Source: DTU013 sp964512095
GTDB lineage: Bacteria > Bacillota > Clostridia > Acetivibrionales > DTU013
Assembly: GCA_964512095.1 (NCBI GenBank)
Contig: CAZEIH010000023.1
Span: 1-49,507 of the forward strand
Direction of reading: 5' to 3'
Length of the DNA stretch: 49,507 nucleotides
The position numbers were made by a program, and so were the translations under genes. The notes below the pieces were generated by a model. That model searched no databases, had not been told where the DNA came from, and worked only from the letters and a program-made list of their open reading frames with translations. Below are positions 15,829-24,308 of the stretch, piece by piece; the stretch's first letter is position 1, and the number at the start of each line of letters is the position of its first letter.

Positions 15829-17271
15829 TTAGACCTGACTTCCGTCCAAAGACCAAGTACCGGCATTGTCAATATTCACCACAACCAGCCTTCCAGCCAG
15901 TTCTGCTTTCCCTTCGAAATTCACTATCTTATTAGAGCTTGTTCGTCCCATCATAATATTTATATTGTTTTTACTAGGACCCTCAACTAATATCTCCAGC
16001 TTCTTTCCCAAAAGGGTATTGTTTATTTCCTTGCTAATGCTGTTCTGCAGCTCAAGAAGTGCATCAAATCTCGCCTTCATTTTCTTATCGCTGACCTGGT
16101 CACTCTTTTTTGCGGCAGGAGTTCCGGTTCGCTTTGAATACAGGAATGTATAAACATAGTCGAATCTTATTCTTCTTATAAGATCCATAGTCCTGTCAAA
16201 ATCCTCATCTGTTTCTCCGGGGAAGCCGACAATTATATCTGTGGTTAGTGAAATATTAGGCATCTGATTTCTTATTCTGTCCACGAGATCAATATATTTC
16301 TCCCTGGTATATTTCCTGTTCATCTCCTCAAGTATCCTGTTGCTACCCGCCTGTACTGGCAGATGTAAATGTCCACATACCTTGCTGCAGTCTCTCATTG
16401 CATATATCAGCTCATCTGACAAATCCTTCGGGTGAGACGTCATGAAGCGTATTCGCTCTATACCATCTACTTCCTCTAGACAACGAAGAAGCCTAGAAAA
16501 GCTTGTACCATCCTTAAAGTCCAGGCCAAAGGAGTTGACATTCTGTCCTAGCAGAGTTATCTCCTTATAGCCCTGACGTCCTAATACCCTTGCCTCATCA
16601 ATTATATCAGAAATCCGACGGCTTCTTTCACGGCCTCTTACATAGGGAACTATACAATATGAGCAAAAATTATTGCAGCCATACATTATAGTCAGCCATG
16701 CCTTAACTCCGTGACCACGTTTTATAGGCATTCCCTCAGCGATATACCCTTCCGATGTACTAACGTCAGCTACAGTAGCATCTGTATTTAGTGATTTGTA
16801 TAATAGCTCGGGAAATTTGTGAAGATTATGGGTACCGAAGATAATATCCACATGCATGTATTTCTTTAAAATATGATTAACCACATCCTGCTGTTGCATC
16901 ATGCACCCGCAAACAGCAATAATTATATCCGGTCGCCTGAGCTTAAGCGCCTTTAGTGCTCCAAGGTGACCATAGACCTTTAATTCTGCATTTTCTCTAA
17001 CACAACAGGTATTGAACAGTATTAGATTACTGTCCTCCAATGCAGCTGTGTGCTTATAGCCCATTGATTCCATCATTCCTGCCAGTTTCTCTGAATCGTT
17101 TTCATTCATCTGGCAGCCATATGTGTTTATAGTATATCTTTTATCGGCTTGAGGATTCATTTCCAAAACAGAATGCATAAAGGCCTCCTGTTTTACCATC
17201 TCATCCTCCGATACAAGTATGCTTTCTCTATTGCTCAACTGTAATATTTCCTCCGAGGTAAAGGGACACAC
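15829..17271 (-). CDS. miaB: tRNA-2-methylthio-N6-dimethylallyladenosine synthase MiaB
   Basis: MiaB methylthiolates i6A37 (made by MiaA) using two [4Fe-4S] clusters. The UPF0004 domain shows three cluster cysteines (NTYGCQMN, NTCCVREN, AVCGCMMQ). The radical-SAM motif is CNNFCSYCIVPY near residue 200, and a C-terminal TRAM domain follows. Length (480 aa) is slightly long at the N-terminus. The frame opens at GTG 17271 without a ribosome site; TTG 17238 (GGAGG 11 nt upstream) and ATG 17199 (GGAGG 5 nt upstream) are better starts. It heads the miaB-ymcA-mutS-mutL-miaA-hfq run, which unites both i6A-pathway enzymes. Confidence 0.96.
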   Translation of the reverse strand: MCPFTSEEILQLSNRESILVSEDEMVKQEAFMHSVLEMNPQADKRYTINTYGCQMNENDSEKLAGMMESMGYKHTAALEDSNLILFNTCCVRENAELKVYGHLGALKALKLRRPDIIIAVCGCMMQQQDVVNHILKKYMHVDIIFGTHNLHKFPELLYKSLNTDATVADVSTSEGYIAEGMPIKRGHGVKAWLTIMYGCNNFCSYCIVPYVRGRERSRRISDIIDEARVLGRQGYKEITLLGQNVNSFGLDFKDGTSFSRLLRCLEEVDGIERIRFMTSHPKDLSDELIYAMRDCSKVCGHLHLPVQAGSNRILEEMNRKYTREKYIDLVDRIRNQMPNISLTTDIIVGFPGETDEDFDRTMDLIRRIRFDYVYTFLYSKRTGTPAAKKSDQVSDKKMKARFDALLELQNSISKEINNTLLGKKLEILVEGPSKNNINIMMGRTSSNKIVNFEGKAELAGRLVVVNIDNAGTWSLDGSQV

Positions 17272-17324
17272 CTATGCATATAGCAAATTTCCTACAGATA
17301 AATATCCCTTTAAAATGTATCTCT

Positions 17325-18644
17325 TTATTTATTATCACCATTATACCATTTGGCCAATTGACCATCAATTTTTTTGTTCAATTCATCTATATCAATAAAT
17401 TCAATTTTTTCGTCCTTCAGCCCATATTTAGCCTTAAGCTTCAATATTCTGGCGACACTTTCATCTATTCTTGTTTCCTGGATAAAACCTGTTTCAACTG
17501 CTGATCTTACAGCATCCATAGCTTCAGTTTGTTTATCATAGCCATGGCAGACCATAATTATGTCACTTCCTGCAACAACTGAACTAACCGCCGCATCACC
17601 AATATCATAATTATTAATGATAGCTCCCATCGTCATATCATCAGTAACTACTACTCCTTGAAAGTTCATATCATTTCTCAGAAGATCTGTTATTACAGCC
17701 TTTGACATTGTTGCGGGATTTTTCGGATCGATTTTATTCATAAGCAGGTGGGATACCATCACTACCTCTGCATTTTCATTTATAGCCTCTTGAAATGGGA
17801 CCAACTCAAAAGCAGCCAAACTTTCCATGTCATAATCTATACTAGGTAATTCCTTATGTGAATCCACCCATGTATCTCCATGACCGGGGAAATGCTTAAC
17901 AACAGGAATAACTCCCTTATTACGGATTCCCTTCATCATCTGTATCCCATGCTTGCTAACAGCCTGTGTTGTATTTCCAAAGGCCCTTTCCTTTATTGCT
18001 GTATTATCAGGATTGGTTATTATATCAAGTACAGGGGCAAAGTTCATATTAAAGCCAAAGGATGCTATTTCCTCTGCCAGTAATTCTCCAATTTCACGGG
18101 TTATACCGGCATCATCATATTCTCCCAAAAACTCTGCAGATGGAATATCTCTAAGTTCCTTTGGCATTCTGCTTACTCTCCCAGCTTCTTGGTCTACAGA
18201 AATAAACAAAGGCTCTCTGCCTTTGTTTATTTCCTTCATCGAATTAATTAAATCCAGTAGCTGCTCAGGGTTTTCTACATTTCGCTTAAAAAGAATTACT
18301 CCTCCGGGGGACTTTGTTTCCATCATATTAGTAAGCATCTCATTAGTGTCGGTGCCTTCAAAGCCAAAAATAAACATTTGCCCTACTTTTTCATCTAGGG
18401 TCATCTCTTTTATTTTGGATGTAATCATTTCATCGTTTTCATCCAAGTCGTCTTTGCTTTCGGGAACAGTAATCTCCTTGTTTGGCTCTCCTAAAGAATC
18501 TGGAATAATTACATTCCCATCCTTCAATCCATTATCATTATGTTGATCCTCAGAAGGAGTCTGTACGTGATTACTTAATAATCCGCAACCGGTCAACCAT
18601 AGTGCTAGCAGAAGCAATATTACATATACCCTAAATAATCGCAT
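17325..18644 (-). CDS. nagZ: GH3 beta-N-acetylhexosaminidase (NagZ-like) lipoprotein
   Basis: This is a glycoside hydrolase family 3 enzyme that removes N-acetylglucosamine from muropeptides. The signal peptide ends in lipobox LTGC (Cys near residue 20), so it is predicted to be anchored outside the membrane. The diagnostic NagZ loop KHFPGHGDTWVDSH, with its His/Asp acid-base pair, is present, as is the nucleophile Asp in VVVTDDMTMGA. A low-complexity acidic linker lies at about residues 30-70. ATG 18644 is preferred over the first ATG at 18671 because it has AAAGGTG about 8 nt upstream and gives a compact signal peptide. A TATAAT-like box lies upstream near 18689-18694. Confidence 0.9.
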   Translation of the reverse strand: MRLFRVYVILLLLALWLTGCGLLSNHVQTPSEDQHNDNGLKDGNVIIPDSLGEPNKEITVPESKDDLDENDEMITSKIKEMTLDEKVGQMFIFGFEGTDTNEMLTNMMETKSPGGVILFKRNVENPEQLLDLINSMKEINKGREPLFISVDQEAGRVSRMPKELRDIPSAEFLGEYDDAGITREIGELLAEEIASFGFNMNFAPVLDIITNPDNTAIKERAFGNTTQAVSKHGIQMMKGIRNKGVIPVVKHFPGHGDTWVDSHKELPSIDYDMESLAAFELVPFQEAINENAEVVMVSHLLMNKIDPKNPATMSKAVITDLLRNDMNFQGVVVTDDMTMGAIINNYDIGDAAVSSVVAGSDIIMVCHGYDKQTEAMDAVRSAVETGFIQETRIDESVARILKLKAKYGLKDEKIEFIDIDELNKKIDGQLAKWYNGDNK

Positions 18645-18825
18645 TTGTGTACACCTTTTATCAAATCTCAATCAGTTTCCGCATAATTATACTGTATTTT
18701 CGTATTACCTGCTAATGCCCATTCTTTCATAGGTCTAGGCATATCTCCAGAATATCATCAATACACCCTCTACAAATAATATTTCTACATAATTTGACGA
18801 TTAATACTCAATTTTTGTTGCCAAA

Positions 18826-20874
18826 TCATTTAGTATCTTTAAGCTGACTAGGATGCTTTTTAAAGAAATCTACCCTTGGCTCAAGGAACTTCAGCTTGTG
18901 ATTATTAGCATCCTCCATAAAATCATAAACAGTATCAAATATTCTCTCCCAGCTCCAAAATTCTTCCCCCAGCTGCATGTATTCTCTTATCATCTCTGTA
19001 CCCTCTGGTGCAATTGGATGCATAAGCACCGCTGCTGTACGAACCATGTGGAAGGAATTCACCAAAACACTGGATCTAAGTTCAGAATCGTCCTTCTCAT
19101 CTGCCTCTCGAATATTTTTCGCCCAGTATTTATTTATGCTTCGTATGTATTCATCCATTAAATTCATGACCAGATGGAATTGATGCTGGGACATGAGCCT
19201 TTCATACTCTAATATTACATTTCTTGATTCCTCTAGTATTTCACTGCTGATATCAATAACAGGTATTACAGAATCATTGTATTTTTGCACTGTATAAAAG
19301 CATGAGCGTACAGCTCTATTGAATACATTTGAAAGCAGATTACCCTCCTTCAGCACAGGGTCACTATCCCTCTCATTCGCCTTTGGATTTAGTGGCTTAG
19401 GCTGAAAACCTACACTTCTAATCGCCAGACCAAGGGCAAGAAAATGTGCTCTTAGCTGCTCTGCTGTATAGTAGTCCAACAACTCTTCCGCCTTTGGAGG
19501 CTTGATATCTCCACTACTGCTGGCTTTCTTGTTAAGAAACAAAAGGTGATTATTAACAATAAGTTCTGGTAACTGCATTTGTCCTTCTTCAGGCTCTGCT
19601 GTCTCTCCATCTTCATTCAAGCCCATAAACATTGCCATCTCGGCAGGTCCATAAAAATACACATTATCTTCTCCTATAAATTGATAAACCTTGGATTCCT
19701 TTGAGCACCACCAATCCTTCCAGGTGGTCTTGCCAGAAATATTATATACCGTTTCTTGGACTGTTTCCTCCGTCATATCTCTAGCTTCTTCAAGGCAAGT
19801 TTCCGTAAAAGATATGGGTGCCCACAGGGATTCGGGCCATACCCATATCGTCAGAGCTTCCTCATCCTCCAGCACTGGAGCAAAAACTCCCCATTCAATA
19901 TTTCCTGTGAGTCTGAATGGAACCAGTGTTTTTCCTGTTCTGTAGCGGATCTCTTTATCTGTAAGCACTTTACAGGCTTTCTCTCTGTCCGAGAGCTGTT
20001 TGAAAACAATTTTTACTGAGGACTTTTTTTCCTCCTGGACTATTTCATATTCTGGAAGCACCGCCTTAAAAGAATCTATCTGTTCGGTCAATTCCTTTTT
20101 CACATAAATAACAGGTGGCTCTAGAAATTCTCTTATACTCTTAGGCACAAAAGTTCTTACACCGGGCTGTTTTTCTATTTTGGCCACCCATTTTTCAAGT
20201 AATTCTTGAAATTTTTCAAGCTTGAAATACCAGTTGGTTACTTCCTTCATTTCAGGTTTTTTACCTGATAGAGTGCTAATCGGGTTTATGAGCTCAGAAG
20301 GCATATACTGGTGTCCTAGGGAGCATTCGTCAGCATAACCTCTTTCAGAAGCGCAGCCTGCAATAGGGCATCTACCTGTTACTTGACGTCCATTTAGAAA
20401 AACCTGGCGCTGTGTATCAAAAAACTGAAGAGTGGAAATTTTCTCAAGATGACCATTGTTATACAGGGTTTTTATAAACCAGTTTGAAAACTCTTGGTGT
20501 ATTTCAGAAGCCCTGCCTATGCCTGATGCTGCAAAAAGGTTGTTACTTACATTGTATTTTTTCAATATATCCATTTGCTTTTTATGATTCATCATTACAA
20601 AATCATTGATGGTTCCCTCAAACTGCCCACCTGCAACCTGTTGTCTATAGCTTTCCAGTATGGGAGACCCGTAGCAATCAGTGCCCGATACAAAAATTAC
20701 ATTTTCCTTTCCTATTCGGTCTCTCAAAAATCTGGTAAAGATGTCTGCATGAACAAATACACCCCCAATGTGTCCGAGATGAAGCTCCTTGTTGCCATAT
20801 GGCATTCCTGCTGTTACAACAGCTCTTTTGGGAAAACCAGGCCTCTCTGATGTCGCTTGTAGTTTTTCGTCCAT
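18826..20874 (-). CDS. diverged methionyl-tRNA-synthetase-like class I aaRS
   Basis: The 682-aa protein aligns in outline with MetRS: HIGH motif as HLGH (residues 32-35), a zinc-knuckle-like Cys-rich insert (GRCPIAGCASERGYADEC), a Rossmann core and a helical anticodon-domain-like C-terminus ending near FLEPRV. Three catalytic signatures are changed. The usual TDEHG-type motif reads TDCYG, the GKD...FH motif reads GEDNVYFYG, and KMSKS reads KASSS (residues 450-454). There is no C-terminal EMAP-type tRNA-binding domain. GGAGG lies 6 nt before the ATG, and the gene is 34 nt behind a phosphoribosyltransferase gene. It may be a paralog with a new role or an unusual MetRS. Confidence 0.8.
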   Translation of the reverse strand: MDEKLQATSERPGFPKRAVVTAGMPYGNKELHLGHIGGVFVHADIFTRFLRDRIGKENVIFVSGTDCYGSPILESYRQQVAGGQFEGTINDFVMMNHKKQMDILKKYNVSNNLFAASGIGRASEIHQEFSNWFIKTLYNNGHLEKISTLQFFDTQRQVFLNGRQVTGRCPIAGCASERGYADECSLGHQYMPSELINPISTLSGKKPEMKEVTNWYFKLEKFQELLEKWVAKIEKQPGVRTFVPKSIREFLEPPVIYVKKELTEQIDSFKAVLPEYEIVQEEKKSSVKIVFKQLSDREKACKVLTDKEIRYRTGKTLVPFRLTGNIEWGVFAPVLEDEEALTIWVWPESLWAPISFTETCLEEARDMTEETVQETVYNISGKTTWKDWWCSKESKVYQFIGEDNVYFYGPAEMAMFMGLNEDGETAEPEEGQMQLPELIVNNHLLFLNKKASSSGDIKPPKAEELLDYYTAEQLRAHFLALGLAIRSVGFQPKPLNPKANERDSDPVLKEGNLLSNVFNRAVRSCFYTVQKYNDSVIPVIDISSEILEESRNVILEYERLMSQHQFHLVMNLMDEYIRSINKYWAKNIREADEKDDSELRSSVLVNSFHMVRTAAVLMHPIAPEGTEMIREYMQLGEEFWSWERIFDTVYDFMEDANNHKLKFLEPRVDFFKKHPSQLKDTK

Positions 20875-20908
20875 GTCTTACCTCCGTAAATTCTTAATAG
20901 ATTCTTCC

Positions 20909-21760
20909 TTAAGCATATATCCCTTTATCAATGCAAAGCTGTGCCCGTTCCCTTGTCCTGTTGTCTGCCTTCAATGAATTTTCAATAAACTCTGGGTGTT
21001 CCTTCATAAAAACCTTCATTGATTCCTGGGGATCAGCTATATATAGCATAATCATATCATATTGACCTTTGCTTATATGTCCCAGCTCCAGTGCCTTGTT
21101 AAAAAATTCTTTGTTAATAGAAACCATCGCAAAGGAGCAAACATTATTTTTTTCAAGGAGTTCAGCCCCACCCTGCAGTCTATCGATAACGACAACGCTT
21201 TCTGTCATCTGACCGCAAATATTCTTAATTGCCGGAACCCAAGCTCTTTCATAGCTGGAGCCCACATTGATGAGATCTGCGATATGCAATACTCTGGCAC
21301 CGCATATAGATTCTGCAACACTGGTCTTGCCTTTTTCAGTTATAACTGCAGATGAATCCTTATAAATAGTTATGTGGGGCCTTTCTAGGCCCTTTGCCAC
21401 AAGTAGCGAGAAGAACCAGTCACGTCTTTCTCCACCTGACACATAATCGATATTATCTATTTCTATATTGTTTTTAATAAAATCAAGCATGCTATCTATT
21501 AGTCCCTTGTAAATCCTGTCCGAAGCATAGTTAGCCTCCACTACCAGCAGTAGCTTTTCTGGGCAGGTTTGCTTATTAGCCTTTTCTGCGTCAATTTTTT
21601 CAAGTAGCTCTAAAGCCTTTTCTTCGCTTCCAAAAAGAAAATGAGTATTTATATAATAGGGACCAATGGTTCCTGATGTATACCAAAAAGGCTTTCCTTC
21701 GGGACATACTCTAACCGCAGTGGTTTCAAATAACCAGTTGATTAGGTTTTCATTTAACAT
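20909..21760 (-). CDS. orotate-phosphoribosyltransferase-like protein
   Basis: The 284-aa protein has an OPRT-like opening (FWYTSGTIGPYYINTH). It also has a PRPP-loop-like strand (ARVLHIADLINVGSS) and a following VVVIDRLQGGAELL strand, the layout of PyrE. It is longer than typical PyrE (about 190-215 aa), and the first acidic residue of the PRPP motif is Ala. ATG 21760 has GGAGG 9 nt upstream; the longer frame to 21778 lacks one. It sits where pyrE usually lies in clostridial pyr operons, so it may be a diverged PyrE. Its coupling to an aaRS-like gene and a phosphatase gene suggests a separate pathway. Confidence 0.7.
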   Translation of the reverse strand: MLNENLINWLFETTAVRVCPEGKPFWYTSGTIGPYYINTHFLFGSEEKALELLEKIDAEKANKQTCPEKLLLVVEANYASDRIYKGLIDSMLDFIKNNIEIDNIDYVSGGERRDWFFSLLVAKGLERPHITIYKDSSAVITEKGKTSVAESICGARVLHIADLINVGSSYERAWVPAIKNICGQMTESVVVIDRLQGGAELLEKNNVCSFAMVSINKEFFNKALELGHISKGQYDMIMLYIADPQESMKVFMKEHPEFIENSLKADNRTRERAQLCIDKGIYA

Positions 21761-21784
21761 TCCCAAACACCTCCACAAGATTTT

Positions 21785-22474
21785 TTAATTCTGTTTCTTC
21801 CTCGACCTTACTTTTTTATTGTACTCATTCCACCACTCTTGATTTACTATCGTTCCCAGGTCGGCACCAAGGTGGGTGGCATCTCCTTCTGTTTCAGTGT
21901 AGAATACTCCGTCTTCATAATCAATTATTGTTATTGCAGTATTATCGCACCATGCAACATTAATCATTTCTTCCAGTGTACATTCTCTGAAATGGCATAT
22001 CATTGCCCGCATTGCTGTACCATGGGTCACAATACATATATTTTCCCCCTCATGGCGTTGAATTATTGACATAACTTCATCCAACAGCCTTCTTTGAAAA
22101 TCTTCCATAGTCTCGCCGTTAGGCATTCGATGCTTATGAGGATCATTTTCCCATGTGCTATACTCTTGAGGCCATCCCTGCTCAAGCTCCCCCCAGGTAA
22201 GATCTTCCCAGTCTCCGCCATTTATCTCCTTGAGGTTTTCCGTTGTAATAATCTCCATACCCTTTACTTTTGCAATGTACCCTGCAGTCTGTCTTGTTCT
22301 AAGTAGAGAGCTAGAGTAAATCACATCTATATCTGTATCTTTTAGCCTTTGAGCCACCCGCTCAGCCTGGAGATGTCCCTTTTCCGTAATAGGAGAATCA
22401 GTCCACCCGTGAAAGCGTCTGACTTTATTCCCCTCCGCTTCTGCATGTCTGACAAATATCAGCCTTGTCTTCAA
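21785..22474 (-). CDS. histidine phosphatase (phosphoglycerate-mutase family)
   Basis: The 229-aa protein has the RHG-type phosphohistidine motif (FVRHAEAEGN), the second catalytic region IYSSSLLRTRQTAG, the acid-base Glu in PNGETMEDF, and the final His in ICIVTHGTAMRAM. All catalytic residues of the phosphatase branch are present; the substrate cannot be read from the sequence. Its TTG start (22474) has AAGGTG about 7 nt upstream and lies 21 nt after pyrD, so it belongs to the pyr transcript. The next gene follows after about 24 nt. Confidence 0.85.
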   Translation of the reverse strand: MKTRLIFVRHAEAEGNKVRRFHGWTDSPITEKGHLQAERVAQRLKDTDIDVIYSSSLLRTRQTAGYIAKVKGMEIITTENLKEINGGDWEDLTWGELEQGWPQEYSTWENDPHKHRMPNGETMEDFQRRLLDEVMSIIQRHEGENICIVTHGTAMRAMICHFRECTLEEMINVAWCDNTAITIIDYEDGVFYTETEGDATHLGADLGTIVNQEWWNEYNKKVRSRKKQN

Positions 22475-22495
22475 GTTATCACCTTCAATCCATTT

Positions 22496-23428
22496 TCATG
22501 TGTTCAGCTCAAGCCTGCCTGTTATTTCAGAAGCTCTGGCAAAGCTATGCTTCCTCATATATTGTTCTATCCCATCAGATACTTTTATACAGGCATCAGG
22601 ATAAATCATTCCTGCTGTTCCTACCATCACTGCAGATGCGCCTGCAAGCATAAATTCTACTGCATCATTTCCGTTGGCTATTCCGCCCATACCAATGACA
22701 GGAATTTTAACACTCTGAGCAACTTCATATACCATTCTAACAGCAACTGGCTTAATGGCAGGACCCGATAATCCTCCTGTATTGTTTGCCAGTATTGGCC
22801 TTCTGGTATCAATATTAATAGCCATTCCAAGGAGGGTATTAATCAGAGATACTGCGTCGGCACCGGCATCTTCTGCAGCAGTGGCTATTTCTGCAATACT
22901 TGCTACATTAGGCGTTAGCTTAACTATTAATGGTTTTTTTGAATATCTTTTTACCTGCTCTGTTATCTGTGCTATACCGGAAGCAGTACCTCCAAAAGCA
23001 AGACAGCCTTCCTTTACATTGGGGCAGGAAACATTGAGCTCAATAGCATCTATATCGGTATCAGACAGTATTTCCGTCATTTCACAATATTCTCCAATAG
23101 TGTTTCCTGCAATATTTGCAATAACAGCAATAGAGTACTGTCTTAAAAACGGCAGTTCCTTCTCTATGAAATAGTGTACCCCAGGGTTCTGCAATCCCAC
23201 ACTGTTGAGGATACCTGCAGGTGTTTCTGCAACCCTCGGTGGTTTATTGCCCTGTCGCGGCTTCAATGTCAAGCCCTTTACACTAATTCCCCCCAGCTTA
23301 TTGAGATCAATGTAATTAGCATGCTCTCTACCAAAGCCAAAGGTTCCTGAGGCAGCAATAACCGGGTTTTTTAGCTCAATACCGCAAATTTTCACCGACA
23401 TATCAAATTTCTTCAATGCTTCCTTCAA
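22496..23428 (-). CDS. pyrD: dihydroorotate dehydrogenase B, catalytic subunit
   Basis: This FMN enzyme oxidises dihydroorotate to orotate, passing electrons through PyrK to NAD. Seen: NPVIAASGTFGFG, the catalytic-Cys motif IELNVSCPNV (Cys rather than Ser, typical of the soluble type 1B enzyme), and FMN-phosphate loops IGMGGIANGNDAVEF and GASAVMVGTA. TTG 23428 has AAAGGA about 7 nt upstream and is taken as the start; no better ATG exists before the conserved region except one at codon 10. It is paired with pyrK, as expected for type 1B. Confidence 0.96.
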   Translation of the reverse strand: MKEALKKFDMSVKICGIELKNPVIAASGTFGFGREHANYIDLNKLGGISVKGLTLKPRQGNKPPRVAETPAGILNSVGLQNPGVHYFIEKELPFLRQYSIAVIANIAGNTIGEYCEMTEILSDTDIDAIELNVSCPNVKEGCLAFGGTASGIAQITEQVKRYSKKPLIVKLTPNVASIAEIATAAEDAGADAVSLINTLLGMAINIDTRRPILANNTGGLSGPAIKPVAVRMVYEVAQSVKIPVIGMGGIANGNDAVEFMLAGASAVMVGTAGMIYPDACIKVSDGIEQYMRKHSFARASEITGRLELNT

Positions 23429-23492
23429 TACTTTGTCCTTTCCCCATCATCTTATCAAAATCATCTGATGGAAGTCAGATAGTTGTAATCCA

Positions 23493-24281
23493 CTATTCAA
23501 AAATTATCTTCTTACTGTCAAACACAGGTCCATCTTTGCATACATGGCTGTACTTCCACTCTTCATCTTCATCCCCGACAGTTTTACACGCACAGGCCAG
23601 ACAAGTGCCAAAGCCACAGCCCATGCGCTGTTCCAGAGATACTTGGCACTGTATATCAAACTCCTGGGCTATTTGTGATACTATTCTCAGCATAGGCTCA
23701 GGACCACAGGCATAAATCAAATCAAACCTTTCGCTGGAGAGATCACGCTTTAACACGTCTGTAGCAAAGCCCTTTGATCCGTAAGAACCGTCATCAGTTG
23801 ATATTTCCAATGAATTTGCTTTTTGCTTGAACTCATCCTCGAGTACAACCAGATTTGATGTTCTAAAGCCAAGGTAAGCTCTTTTTACAATTGCTCTGCT
23901 TTCATTGATGAGAAACAATAGGGGGAATATGCCTATGCCGCCTCCTACAACAGCAACTCTTCGATATTCTATGCCCATATCGAAGCCGTTTCCCAGCGGA
24001 CCAATCACATCAATGGAATCCCCCGCTTTTTTTCTTGCTAGCAGCTCGGTACCGTTTCCCTTTTTCTGCAAAACGATATCATAGGTGCTATATTTCCTAT
24101 TTACATCACATATACTTATAGGTCGTCTTAGAAGCGCTTCATTGCCTTCACAGCATTTGATATTAACAAATTGTCCCGGCACTGCATTTGCAGAGATATA
24201 CTCCGAGAATACTTTTATCCTAAATATATCCTCTGCAATTTCATCGATCCCAGTAATAGTATCCATCAGCTGTTTTGACAT
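23493..24281 (-). CDS. pyrK: dihydroorotate dehydrogenase B, electron-transfer subunit
   Basis: PyrK binds FAD and a [2Fe-2S] cluster and connects PyrD to NAD. The FAD-binding motif RRPISICDV, the NAD-binding VAVVGGGIGIFPLL and the cluster cysteines MGCGFGTCLACAC plus the later VCKDGPVF are all present. Length (262 aa) is typical. AAGGAGGAG precedes the ATG. It lies 27 nt downstream of carB. Confidence 0.96.
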   Translation of the reverse strand: MSKQLMDTITGIDEIAEDIFRIKVFSEYISANAVPGQFVNIKCCEGNEALLRRPISICDVNRKYSTYDIVLQKKGNGTELLARKKAGDSIDVIGPLGNGFDMGIEYRRVAVVGGGIGIFPLLFLINESRAIVKRAYLGFRTSNLVVLEDEFKQKANSLEISTDDGSYGSKGFATDVLKRDLSSERFDLIYACGPEPMLRIVSQIAQEFDIQCQVSLEQRMGCGFGTCLACACKTVGDEDEEWKYSHVCKDGPVFDSKKIIFE

Positions 24282-24308
24282 TTCTCCTCCTTAGTTAGCT
24301 TTAGTATT

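Noticed and set aside
17953..18546. 197-aa plus-strand open frame opposite nagZ
   Set aside because: Low-complexity Ser/Ile-rich mirror of the GH3 gene with no ribosome site.
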